Shown here: one piece after another, positions 44,631-56,221 of the stretch
Position numbering within the stretch: the first letter of the stretch is position 1
How the letters are laid out: each line of letters opens with the position of its first letter
Assembly (NCBI GenBank): GCA_900169235.1
Contig: FWCC01000146.1
Coordinates: 1-64,000 of the forward strand
DNA: 64,000 bases
Direction: 5' to 3'
Source of the DNA: Zarea fungicola
Taxonomy: Eukaryota > Ascomycota > Sordariomycetes > Hypocreales > Cordycipitaceae
Position numbers and translations under genes: made by a program
The notes under the pieces: model-generated
The model's database searches: none
What the model was told of the DNA's origin: nothing
Seen by the model: only the letters and a program-made list of their open reading frames with translations

Positions 44631-45284
44631 GAATGAAACAAATTATGGCTGCAAAAATAAAATAAAAATATACCATCCAGTACAAGTTTCGCCTCGTCAG
44701 TTGTCAAAGTGAGTCCAACAGGCTTGCGGCTGAAGCCCGTAAATAGTGCTGCAGGTGCAGTAGCTACTGTGCCTCTTAATTGGCGAACCCTAAAAATGAT
44801 GGGTTCAAGGCACGTATAACTTCTTTATGATACATCGCAAGCCTCTTACGGGTCTCATATGTACGGCTTTGTATCTAGTTATCTCTTTGGCTCAATCACT
44901 ACTATAGTTAATGTATTCCCACAGACCTGTGGACGGGCACGTTTTATGGGTGGTGCGCCAAAAAGAAGACGCTGACACCAGGCCCATGTGCATGGGGTAT
45001 CTTGTAGTTACAGTAGCTCCAGCTTGACGATGAAAGCTAACTGGATCTTGACTTACTAAGTTAGTGCGTTGGTCGAGGTGTTTGCGCCTACTGAGTTATT
45101 TGGTCCCGCATAAAGGATTCTCCACCAACTGACAACCTCCCCCGCGATTTCGACAACTTCTTGATTCACTTCCACAAACTTCCCCACGGTCCACCGCGAT
45201 TTCCATTTCCCCACACAACTACTTTTGCATTGCAGAAGAGCACAGCTTCGGCAGCCTAGCTGGGTGCAGCAGAACAGCGGGGCA
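44631..45284. other. Intergenic, no gene seen
   Basis: 654 bp holding the terminator of the dehydrogenase and the promoter of the C2H2 regulator. Nothing else recognised. Confidence 0.5.
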
Positions 45285-47852
45285 ATGCAGGGCGACGATA
45301 TCCGCAACCACACGGAGCCCTCCTCTGGGCCAGGCAGAAAAAAAAGACGTCGTGAGCTGCCCTGCCATCTATGCGATCGCGTATTTCATAAGAATGAACA
45401 CCTGAATCGCCATATCGTGTCGCATACGAAGGAAAAATCCTTTCGTTGCAATATTTGTTCCAAGATATATGGACGCCGGTGAGCGGACTCTGTTAATTGA
45501 GTGAAGTGTACAATTCATCAGACGCTGACTCTGGGTAGCGACTCCCTTCTGAGGCACGCGAGGATCCACACTGAGGCAGGAGAGCCTCCATGTCAGCCAG
45601 AATGTTCAACATCGCCAGAAGCGGCACGGCCTGTGCCAACGACCGGCGAGCGAAGGTCTCAGCGCTTACGAGTCGCCTCACATGTCGCCGCAGCGGATAG
45701 TTACTCGAATACTCCACCGCCATTTTCGATTACCAATTTGTCGTTGGCACCATTTCGAAACAGCGGGCAGGATGGCGCAGGCATCGTCATGAATGTGTCG
45801 TCGGAGCTCGGCGACTCACAGCAACGCCTCTTGGACGGCCAGATCTCGATAGAATCTGCGCAATACGATGCTGAACCCAGCAGCATCCAACATTATGCTT
45901 CGGTGGAGGAAGCTGGCGTGTCCTCTAATGCGGAAAATCCCGAGGCCTTGCCAAACTTAGATTACTGGAACCCAGCTGATGCAGTGCATGAACCTCCGTG
46001 GCTTCTTGGTAGCGAGTTCGACTTCACTGCCTTGACCAACTCAATAAGTGCTAGTCTTCCGAATTGGGTTCTTGCGACTCCGTCTGTTGTGAGTCAGCAA
46101 GAAGAGCCACAGGATCATGCTCATGACGGCTCTCAGCATTCGCCCCGAACGTCCCATTCTGGAGCACGATCGATCGTGGAGGAATTATGGCTGACACGAC
46201 CAGCTGCGACGGCAAACCCGTCCTATGACATGGGAATATATCTCGCACAGGACCAACTCGATGAAAACTATAGAAATCATCTAACTCGGCGGCTGAAGCC
46301 CAGTTTGCGGGAAGGCGTGCTTCCTCCAGCAAATTTTCTAGTGAGCTTTCTGTTACAGGGGTCACGAATACATGAGCAAAAACTTACAAATTGCTCTGCA
46401 GAATCTTTGCATCAAGCTGTTCTTCACCAAATTTAATCCCGTCTTTCCCTTGATCCATGCTGCGACATTTCGCCCATCCTCCGAGAATGCCCTTTTGGTA
46501 ATATCCATCTGCTCTATTGGGGCACTGTTTGTGGGAACTACCAGAGCAGCTGCACAGGGAAGGGAGATTTTTCTGAGGCTTAATAAAGCAATCCTCGCTT
46601 CAGTATGTGCGTCTCTGTTCAATTCTTGAATTTGGGCCTAACAACGAGATTTCAGTGGGAAACGTATGTCTACAAGCGTGGCCCGGAAAGCCTCTCTGTT
46701 GCGCAGGCTGTCGTCCTTGGTCAGACGTTTGGCATGCTCGCTGGCGACTCTAATGACCTACTACTTACAAATAGCTTTCACGGCACAATTATCGCCTGGG
46801 CGCGACAAACTGGAATGTTTCAAGTGAAGAGAGCCGAAGACACAAGTCAGAAGTGTGACAGCGCAAATGTTCACGAAATATGGAAAGCTTGGGTACACGC
46901 AGAGGAAACGATTCGCGTGGTAGCTGGCTTGCACATTCACGACTGCGAGTTCACTACCGTTTTTCACACAGACCCCTTCCTAAGGCATGGAAATACTGAA
47001 AGTCTGCCTCATTGCTGCAGTGATGAACTATTTTGTGCATCTACCGCGGTTGCGTGGCAAGCAGCACTGCACCGACATCAGAATCTCTCGAATGAACAAT
47101 TGGGGATTGATCAGAGGACATCTAGTGGCTGGATAAGCTCAACACACCTTGAGCCCCGATTAACTACACCAAAGTCTTACCTTACGTCCTACGTGCTCCT
47201 ATCCAGCATAATTGCGTCGATCTCGGAGGCGAAAAGCGCAAATACATACTTTGCTCAAGTACCCACATTCACCGAGCAGCTACAGTCTTGGTGGCTTCAG
47301 AATCAGTCACTCTGCGACAAGGCCTCTCCCAGTGGATTCTTGACAGTTCTCTGGCACGAGGCTTTTATCGTTCTTTACACTGACCTGGACCTTCTTGAGC
47401 GACATGTGGGCCGTGATGGCGACGGGACTGATTCGACTCAGGGCAATACTACATGGCGAAACTCCTCACAAGCCGCCTGTGCGGTCCTCCATGCCTATCT
47501 CAGCCTGAAGTATTTTGAAAATGCTACGCTAAGCCTCGAGCCCGCTATCTATGTTCCCAAGACGCTCTTTCACTCCGGCATGGTGATTTACATGTATCTC
47601 AAACGCTGTCAGGAAAGCAGTTACCTCACCAACAGTGCCGCTTTTCAAGATTCAGAGCTGGTCGGACTGCCCGGATTACCCACTGCAGAGGCTTGCCAAG
47701 CGACACTGCAGACAGTCAACATAAGCACGCTTTCTAATATCGTGGATGTACTTCGTCGCTTAGGTCACTGGCAAATATCTCGGCGAATGGCTTTGATAAT
47801 CGAGGCCCTGGTGGACGACCTCCTCATATCGGCTCCTCTTCACACTGCTTAG
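45285..47852 (+). CDS. C2H2 zinc-finger transcription factor with fungal regulatory domain
   Basis: Four exons, 45285-45478, 45539-46340, 46402-46602 and 46656-47852, join to 797 residues. A basic GRKKRRRE stretch precedes two C2H2 fingers (CHLCDRVFHKNEHLNRHIVSH; CNICSKIYGRRDSLLRH), the second split by intron 1. After a long polar region comes the fungal regulatory domain with FFTKFNPVFPLIHAATFRP in exon 3 and conserved WKAWVHAEETIRV in exon 4. It is a nuclear regulator. Its place between the aromatic-aldehyde dehydrogenase and the ring-cleavage genes suggests that it controls that cluster, possibly with an aromatic compound as inducer; this is inference. Confidence 0.88.
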
Positions 47853-47954
47853 TTTACACGAGGCTAGATACTTAATATTATAAAGGCGTCATTCATTGTT
47901 CTTTAAGGAACTATGCACTATTTGCATAACTCTCTAATACTGAAAGACCGGGAA

Positions 47955-49052
47955 TTAGTCCAGAAATGCTGCCGGCACGTCAGGACCCCAGACAGCTAAG
48001 CTTTCTTCACCCGCAGGCAAAAGCCCAATTGGTGTGTCTTCATTTACGAGATCGCCGTCAGCATAATGCTCGATCATGTTTCCCGTGGTATCCCACCAGT
48101 AGTCGAAAATCTGACTACCCAGTATATGTCTCCCCACACCCCAGACACTCTTGTATCCCTTATTCGCAAGCCATTGGTGGCCCAGCTGCTGCGTGTCAAA
48201 ATCGTGGACTTCGAACGAGCAATGATGTACATGCGACTTTGCTGCTGTGCTCAGGAATATTGTGTGATGATCTACGAGGTCTTTGCCTCTGTCGATATGC
48301 GCAAAGACAGCCACGATTTTTTTGGAGCCATCGTCGCCAGGAACATACAAAAAGTCGGTTGGGACAATGTTGAAGTGTTGAGTGTACCATTTTGACTGAA
48401 GCTCAAAATCGGTGACAGTGAGCCCATAGTGGCCCAGCTAGTATGCCAAGGTCAACACATCACTCTAGAATCATCCGGTTCAAAGTGGCCGGCCTACCTT
48501 GTAAACTGCTGCTGGTCCTTCTTTGAACCGCTGGAATTTTCGGACACGAGGCTTGTCCTGCTCGTAGTTGAGCACCAGTTTCTCTCTGCCAAGCTCTGGC
48601 TCAGCCGGTCCTTGGCCATAGATCAGGTTCATTGGAATTCCCTCTGCATCTGTGAGTGTGATCAGGGATCCTCCGCCAGGCGCAATATCCAGCTTGTGAA
48701 TATCCGAGGCGCCTTCTAACTTGGCTGCCTTTTCAAGGTCCCGGTAACTTTCTACTTCAAAACAGCCACCAAGGAACTTTCGCGGACCACGTCGGGCATA
48801 ATACACGTATTGATCTGGCCCGTAGCCGCGATACCATACTTCGTCAGTGGTTTCTTTCGCGACGACAAGACCAAAGTCTTGTAAAAAAGTGGTGATTTCT
48901 CTTAGATCTGGGTGCTGGTAACGCATGTGCGATAGCTTGACAATTTTGATCTGATCGTCTGCCTCGATGTCGTTTCTCCGCCTCCATTGCTCAATTGACT
49001 CCTGGAATGGACCAATTGCTTCTGTGTCCGGAATCGATGCCCCGTGGTTCAT
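47955..49052 (-). CDS. Extradiol ring-cleavage dioxygenase (two-domain VOC fold)
   Basis: Two exons, 49052-48498 and 48437-47955, give 345 residues. The start is set at 49052 (MNHGASIPDTEA), since upstream residues in the same frame are low-complexity and not family-like. Two vicinal-oxygen-chelate domains are visible: residues ~30-150 with IVKLSHMRYQHPDL and the Tyr-rich YGPDQYVYYARRGP, and residues ~185-345 with HHCSFEVHDFDTQQLGHQWL in the second. The iron ligands would be two His and one Glu; HHCSFEV supplies one His. Such enzymes open catechol-type rings next to the hydroxyl pair with Fe(II) and O2. Its neighbours are an FAH-family hydrolase and an MhpA-like hydroxylase, as in bacterial meta-cleavage operons. 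A glyoxalase-like role cannot be excluded. Confidence 0.82.
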
Positions 49053-49566
49053 TGTGCCAGCCGTGAGATTTATTTTATATATTAAGTCGAGAAATTTCGT
49101 GTTTTTCTTCCACTGATGTTCTTCCGCGCAATTCCTGGGACTCCTGGGGATAAAGTATTGTATTTTCTGGCCAAAAACTACGCCAGGAGACACATTGTGC
49201 GGAGCATTAAAGAGGGACCTGCGGGACCTGAATCTGAAGGTCGACACCATTGCGGGACCGTTCGGTCGCATTTTGGGCATGCAACGAAGACAATTTTGGG
49301 CATGCAACGAAGACATTGGTCACGCTAGCCCAGAGCTGCGACACATTATGTGTCGGCTCACAGAAGTTTCATCCATAAGTGTCTTCATAGCATGTAACAG
49401 TTTCCAGTATTGCTTGTATCGCGCTCAATCCAGGTCTGAGGCAGGTTGGTCTAATCCAGTCGGCCGCTATTGTGCTAGCGCCAGTGGCATGTTCAGTGAC
49501 GGATTCTATTGCTTATCTTATTCACGTCTATGCAAAATCTTTTCGTCCGCGTCATTCCTCCATGGC
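49053..49566. other. Intergenic between two minus-strand genes
   Basis: 514 bp, likely the promoter of the dioxygenase and 3' end of the FAH-family gene. An imperfect duplicated phrase TTTTGGGCATGCAACGAAGA occurs twice at about 49272-49314. No coding features. Confidence 0.5.
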
Positions 49567-50590
49567 TCAGATACTTTCATAGACTATTTTATTGTACAGT
49601 GTCCCAATATTCTCAATTTCAACACTTACCATAGAGCCGTTCTCTAAATGTATGCGAGGGCTCTTAAAGTAGCCAATGCCGGCTGGCGTGCCCGTCAAGA
49701 TGATTGTGCCTGCCTCTAGGGTAGTGCCTTGGGACAAGGCAGCGATCTGCTGCTTGACACCGAAAACCATGTTCCGAGTATGACCATCTTGGACAGTTTT
49801 TCCGTTATAAAGAGCCTTGATGCGCAATTTCTGTGGATCTGGAATTTCTGTTGTCGAAACCAAAACAGGGCCTAAAGCTTGTTAGTTGTGGCAGCTCCGT
49901 GCAGACATTTGGAGCTGCTACCTACCAATTGGACAGCTGTTGTCAAGTCCCTTAGAAAGCGACCACTGTTTGGTGGCTAGCTGCAGCGTTCGTGCTGAGA
50001 TATCATTGGACGCTGTGTATCCTAGAATATGATCAAATGCCTTTTCCTCTGGGATGTCGCGGCCGGTCTTGCCGATTACCACGCACAGTTCAGCTTCGTA
50101 GTCGCTAGTGCCATCTTGGGCGCAGAGAGGGATGGTGACGGCAGTAGGGAATGGATCGGTCAAAGCTGTGCGCGGCTTCATGAAAACTTCCGGGGAGGCT
50201 GGCAAAGGAAGATTTGCTTCCTGGAAACACTGTTAAGTATATATTGGAAAAGAATCAGGAGATCTCGAACCTGAGCATGATCACTGTAGTTCAGACCCAT
50301 GCAACGAATGTAGTTGCACTGCTCCCGGGTGACAGGAGAGAGGATCTGAGCACTGGTAAGCCTTCATTCCCTGGAAATAGCGCCAAAGGCCACAAACAAA
50401 CCTTCTTCACAGTGTAGACTTTATCGGTCAGGACGCCATTGAAAATGTCTCCAAGTATCAGGTATGCCGTTATAGGAATTTTGTTAACGGTGTCCTGGCC
50501 GACGTCGCGACTGGTGTCGACAAGCTGGCCCAGATGGACTTGGTCATCCTCCTCCGCCACAAATCTAACGAGATGCGTCCAGCAAGGCAT
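49567..50590 (-). CDS. Fumarylacetoacetate hydrolase family protein
   Basis: Four exons, 50590-50402, 50345-50271, 50220-49926 and 49871-49567, join in phase to 287 residues. The FAH core is clear: CMGLNYSDHA, the metal-binding DYEAELCVVIGK, GYTASNDISART, KGLDNSCPIGPV and LTGTPAGIGYF. The N-terminal ~85 residues form the short extra domain seen in bacterial homologs. Family members cleave C-C bonds, hydrate or decarboxylate oxo-acids in aromatic-ring degradation. Next to an extradiol dioxygenase, it is best placed as the enzyme handling the ring-opened product. It shares a 795-bp divergent promoter region with the FAD hydroxylase gene. Confidence 0.9.
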
Positions 50591-51385
50591 TGTGCAAAAA
50601 GATTTATTTCGTCCTTTCTTTCTTTTTTCTTGATTCCGCTTGCAAGACGTCAAGATTATAATCCCAGAAAATTATGCGTCCTAACCATGTGCCTTTTAAA
50701 TGCTTTGCCATCACTGTCCCGCGACTGATCCACATTAACAGCCCCCATAGTTTATAACCCGTGGCGAAGAGATGTAATTACTGGACTACGCCCTCAAATT
50801 CCGAAGAGGCAAAAGAAAATAAGCAGGGGATAATCCCCCGCAGAGAATTGTTCAATAAACCTAAATTACATAACGTTCAAGCAGTCTTGGTCATAAGATC
50901 AGGAAAGAGAATCTGGGCGCCAGGCAAGAGCATTAGTCACGGGCACTCCAAGTTTCGCACCCAAGTTCTCAGAAAACTTGCAAGACCGACCTTCGTCGCA
51001 GGAAAACGCCCTCGACATATCAAAGGCCCCAAGATAAATATATTTTTGCAAGCAACTCGTGGATAGACGACTATTTCCACTCATCATTCAGGTTCACAGC
51101 TTTTCGTGTTGGCCATAGCAAAAATTGGTCCCGCATGACAAAGGTCCCGCACCAAGCGAGCAATGCCAGGATTACAAGCTTGGGAGGGGATGACTGTCAC
51201 AGAAGTTGCAGCACTGAGCTTGCGGTGCTGCAAAAATAATATGAAGACTAATCTCCCCCTTTTTATGTATGTATTGTGGGCAGACCTCCGCATTCCAATA
51301 TTACCAAAGCGTGGTCTCTTCTCATAACCTCACCATACTAGTTCTGTGTATCCCTCCCACAACTACCCTCAGCAAAGCCTACAAT
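50591..51385. promoter_or_regulatory. Divergent promoter region, FAH-family (-) / FAD hydroxylase (+)
   Basis: 795 bp between two divergent start codons. No motif-bearing frame. The sharing of the region suggests co-regulation of ring hydroxylation and product processing. Confidence 0.5.
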
Positions 51386-53565
51386 ATGGCTATCCTAGAA
51401 GATTGCGAAGTTACTGATGTGATTATTTGTGGCTGTGGCCCAACCGGTGCAATGTTGGCCGGTTATCTGGGCATGCTTTCCGTAAATAACGTTGTTCTAG
51501 AACGAGAAGCGGACATTACTACCGATCCACGAGGCATCGCGCTAGACGAGGAAGGTATTAGATACTTCCAAGGCCTTGGACTTTATGAGCATATTTACAC
51601 AGAGGTTGGAACTTGTGAGCACCCATGAATGGATTATGCAAACTTTGGAAAACTTATTGTCTGCAGGCATGGATCAATTTCAGTTTGTGAGCGGCACAAA
51701 AACTGAACTGGCAAGAGATCCATTTCTAGTGATGGATTACTCAACTGTACATATACATACCATCTGATATTGATTGCATCGCTAATGTATGAGTCAGACA
51801 GAAGGTGGTACTGGACATGTTGGATTCATATGCCACAAACAACCGACTCTCGAAAAATATCTGCGACAAGCGGCAACTCAAAATTGCCACTCTGAGATTA
51901 AATGCAGTGCCACCGTCACTAATGTTACAGAGGACGAAGACTGGGTCTACTGCGTTTACAAAGACAGCCAAGGCGAAAGCAGGAAGATAAAGGCGAAGTT
52001 CTTAGTTGGGGCAGACGGCAAGACTGGCTTTACCAGGAAAAACTATCTCGAGCCTCGCGGTGTGGCAATGGAAAGAGCACATAAGTGAGGGATTACTACC
52101 CTAAAAATGAGTGTTTCAGCAGTATACTAAACAGTTCAAGTTCCACATACGAAGAAACCTGGGTTGCATTGAATTGGCGCATCACTCTACCGACAGAAAA
52201 AACGCACCCTGATTTTCCTTTGTGGAAGTTGGACTACACCCCCCAAGACGTCTACGACTCCTTCTTCCCGGTAAACTTTCGCTTTCTCTGCAACCCACAC
52301 CGGCCAGCCGTATGTGGTCGATTTGGTCTCGTGTCAGAGCGTCTCTGGCGATTTGAGTTTGTCGTGCTACCTGGAGAAGATGGTATCGAGATGTCTTCCA
52401 AAGAGATGATAGACAAGGTTGTATTCCCCTATCTCCGACACAAAGGGGCTCGGTACGGGTAAGCGTATCCCATCGTCTATGCAACATTTGGCTAGAAAAG
52501 AAAAGAAACTAATCACCGCGTAAAGATTGCCTGATGACGTGGAATATCCAAAAGACTGTATAGAGGTTCTTAGATGTCGACCATTTACCTTTTCGGCTAG
52601 ATCGTGCAACCAGTGGGCAAAGGATCGCGTTATTCTCTGTGGAGACGCCGCGCATGTCTTCCCACCTTGTAAGTTCTTTTCCTGCTCAATTCTGGGCTCA
52701 AGATTGCTAAATGTAATCAGTTGGAGGACAAGGAATTGCATCTGGCTTCCGAGACGCAATCTCACTAGCTTGGCGGCTGTCTGCTGCTTGTTCGTATCAA
52801 CCTGAGGATTATGCGCGGATTGAACCGCTATTGAGAGGCTGGTACAAAGAAAGGAAGCAACAGCTAGAGAGATCACTCGCATCTACTATTGAAAATGGAG
52901 AGTTTGTGACAGCTCGAAACCCGCTAAAGATCATGTGGAGAGATTGGTATTTCTGGTTCCTGCAGCTCTTTCCTCCGGTCAAACACCAATTACACCTGGG
53001 CAATCGACGTGAAGGCATGACACAATACGAGCATGAGAGAGATATGCCATTTTTGCCAGAGCTTGGCGGAGGGAAATGCTTTCCTCAGGTATACTGTGTC
53101 GACTTAAATGACCCGTCAGCAAAGGTATACTTCACTGACGACGTGATCTGGCACAACGACAAGAAATGTCTATTTCAGCTGTTGGTGCTTCCAAAGACCC
53201 TTGAGACTATGAGTTCCCTCATAAAATCCATTGAAGCACTTTTGTCAAGGCCAGGTAGCCCCTTGACTCTTGAAGATACGACAGTCATGTTGGACGACGT
53301 TTCCTTCATGGCATGTAAGGGTGCATCGAATCTTCTGCCACAGCGACAGCTCTATCGCGTAGCATCAGGAGAAGAATTTGCAGGCTCACGGCTTTGTAAT
53401 GGACGCCCAAAGCCAAAGGGATATGACCCGCATCGTTTAGGAAAGGAAGTCAACCATTGCCCCCTCGTCATCCTACGGCCGGATCGTTTTGTGTTTGCCG
53501 CGTGCAAGAATATTGAGAATCTGGAGAATGCGTTGGAAAGTTTGCGAGAGTTTCTACATAGCTAA
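51386..53565 (+). CDS. FAD-dependent aromatic hydroxylase, MhpA/phenol-hydroxylase family
   Basis: Six exons, 51386-51614, 51667-51746, 51798-52084, 52135-52458, 52526-52668 and 52721-53565, join to 635 residues. The FAD Rossmann motif CGCGPTGAMLAGYLG is near residues 17-31, DPRGIALDEE follows, the DG motif FLVGADGKTGFTR is near residue 185, and GDAAHVFPPFGGQGIASGFRDA binds the FAD ribityl chain. The C-terminal ILRPDRFVFAA closely matches bacterial 3-(3-hydroxyphenyl)propionate hydroxylase (MhpA). These enzymes add a hydroxyl to a phenol with NAD(P)H and O2 to make a catechol-type diol, the substrate needed by the nearby extradiol dioxygenase. The real substrate is unknown. All introns are canonical and no lesion is seen. 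Confidence 0.88.
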
Positions 53566-54056
53566 TTTACTAGTGCTGCATGTACCGCTTTTGTTACACT
53601 TTGGCTCGTCTGCTTGTACTTCAGTCTGTGCATATGTAAAATCCGATAGGGCTCCATCCCGTTTTCTGTCTAACACAGGACTATCTCATGTTCCGATCGT
53701 CCGCGTAGTAGACTGTGGGCCAATACCCCATACTCTTTCCCCGGTGGCGTTTCTGGGGATTCGAAGCCAGTCTTAGTCGGTCCCACGAACCAACCCATGA
53801 ACAGAAGCGAGGTCCCGCTTCCCCGCAAACCCTCAATCCTTTGGACACAATTTGCATGATATGCCCTCTATTATTGAAGCCTATCACAGTATGCAGACCC
53901 GGATGCATGTTGAACGCGTCCCGCGAAAATATAAAGGAACAAAGTGATAAAGGCGCAGTAGCATCCCTCTTTCCGAGGCAATTTGCTCCAAGCAATTTAC
54001 CGCTACTTTAGCGCCGGAGTCGTTGGCTTGACTTGCAACCATTTTACATTTTCAGG
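53566..54056. other. Intergenic between two plus-strand genes
   Basis: 491 bp with the 3' end of the hydroxylase and the promoter of the MFS gene. Nothing else recognised. Confidence 0.5.
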
Positions 54057-56094
54057 ATGTCTGGACACCAAGCAGTTGAAATAGGCAATCATGAAGATGA
54101 TAGCTCTGCAAGAATCAATTACGAAAAAAAGGAGTCGCAGGGAGAAGTTGTCCACAACGAAACATCAGGGTCGCTCTCTGATCCAAGCGCCGATCAAGGC
54201 GATACAGATGAAGAACCAGAGCTCCATGCTAGGACTTATCTGGCTCTAGCAGCGATGTTCTTGCTTAACATGGTCCAAGTTTTGGCACTTCAAGGGCCAC
54301 CGACAGTAGTAAGTCTATTTATGGGCGAGTGGTATAATGCTGCAAGTGGAAGGACAGGTATTAAGACTTTCAAAGCTCACCGCGATCGGAAAAGATCTTA
54401 ATGATCCTGCAAAGCAGACCTGGATTCCCAACGCTTTATCTCTTGTCCAGGCTGTTTTGGGTCCAATCTTTTCATCTGCATCGGACGTTTTTCAAGCTCG
54501 GAAACCTCTTATGGTAGGGTGCTCTGTACTGTCCTTCGTTGGAGCTGCAATTGCACCAGGTGCTACTAGCATCGGGAGAGTTATCGCAGCGCAAACGCTT
54601 ATCGGGTTTGGCTTCGCAACTGTTCCATTGGCTTACAGTGTGCCGAGTGAGATTCTACCCAGGCGATGGAGACCTAGTAAGCTCACCCGCCTAACTTTAC
54701 GAAACCTTACCAAATGACCATGTACAGTGTCGCAGTCGGCAATGAATATTGCGGCAGCAACAGGTGCTTGCCTGGGTCCCATCACCATTGGTGCTCTAAC
54801 CAGAAACAACCCACACACTGGGTGGAGAAACTTTTACGTGTGTTGAGACTAATATGAAGCCCTCTACGACCTACGCGGAGCTAACAATACAACAGTGGTT
54901 CCAGATGGCCATATGGGGATTTGTTGCAATTGCCATCTTTCTTGGCTACCAACCACCGAAACGCCATGTGGATGTAGACGATCTGTCGTGGAGTCAAAAG
55001 ATACAAAAGCTGGATCTTGTTGGTACATTCCTCTTGACAACAGGTCTGACACTCTTCTTGGTGGCGCTTAATCTCGGTGGCGAATCGTACCCCTGGTCAT
55101 CTGCTCGGGTACTATCTCTTCTCATAATTGGCATCGCCATCCTCGGGGTGTTTGGATTCTACGAATGCAAAGGAACGAAAACTGGGATTTTGCATCACGA
55201 CCTTTTCCGTGGTGGCAGAAACCAGGGCCAAACCTTTACTATCTGCATCGCTCTCATGTTCATCGAAGCTATTCTGCTCTTTTCATACGTTTTGTTCTAT
55301 CCCGTCTTGTAAGTGGAATGCCGCTCAATTTATCAACGCTATGGTTTCTGATAAGTGATAGAACTGCAATGTTGTTCGAGTCGAACCCACTTCTCCAAGC
55401 CGTCAGACTGCTACCGTTCTGGATTGCCACAGCCTTGATCACGATGGTATATGGCTTTTTTAGCTCACGATTCCGGACAATCCGCTCGCCTCTCTTCGCT
55501 GGCTTCTTTATCTTCACGTCGGGTATTGTTGGATTGGCAACTATCGAGCCACATAGCAACGCGAATGCTGTAATTTTTGCTGGACTTGCAGGTCTCGGTT
55601 TCGGAGCACCACTTATTCTTATCATTTCTGGCGTTCAACTTTCTACACCCCATCATCTAATTGCCACAGCTACGGCGGCTACAACCAGTACAAGAGCTGT
55701 TGGTGCAACCGTTTTTACGGCCATTTACTCTGCCGCCTTGAGTACGCGCCTTGAAAGCTACATACCGCGCTATATAGCCAAGGCCGTTTCCAACGCAGGC
55801 TTACCGGAGTCATCTATTGGGCCGTTTATCAAAGCTGTGACTGGCGGCGCACCCGAGGCTATGCAACAGGTTCCTGGTGTCAACGCGACCATTATTGAGG
55901 CTGGAACGTTGGCATTGAAGCAGGCTTATGCGGACGGACTTCGAGTCGTGTTTATTATTGCTGCCCCTTTCGGTGTGCTGGCTTGCGTCCTCTGTTTGCT
56001 TTTAGGCGACATGAGGAAGACAATGAATTATCACGTTGATGCACCGGTGGAGAAGCTTGTTATGAAACACCATGCTACGAAAACTGATGCATGA
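54057..56094 (+). CDS. MFS transporter, 14-helix TRI12/drug:H+ antiporter-2 type
   Basis: Five exons, 54057-54308, 54376-54676, 54728-54837, 54896-55308 and 55362-56094, join to 602 residues. About 14 hydrophobic helices follow an acidic ~60-residue N-terminus. The sequence SVPSEILPRRWRP and GPITIGALT, and the long final loop before LVFIIAAPFG-like helices, match the Fungal trichothecene-efflux-pump-like family (Pfam PF06609), whose members move diverse substrates, not only toxins. In this setting it may import the aromatic substrate or export intermediates of the adjacent catabolic genes. Direction and substrate are not visible. Confidence 0.88.
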
Positions 56095-56221
56095 TGCAGC
56101 TCATTCTAGCTAGGCACTACCATATTATCAAACTGCTGAAAATTGACTCAATTATGGCCCCTAGCCTCAGACCCTGGAACTAGACGGTAGCCGACTGTTG
56201 AACTGCCTCCATATCATGGAG

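Noticed and set aside
44790..44815. GGGTTCAAGGC resembling a tRNA T-loop
   Set aside because: The flanking sequence does not fold into a tRNA and has no D-arm.
54057..56094. TRI12-type carrier taken as evidence of a trichothecene cluster
   Set aside because: The family is broad and no trichothecene biosynthetic genes are present; neighbours point to aromatic catabolism.
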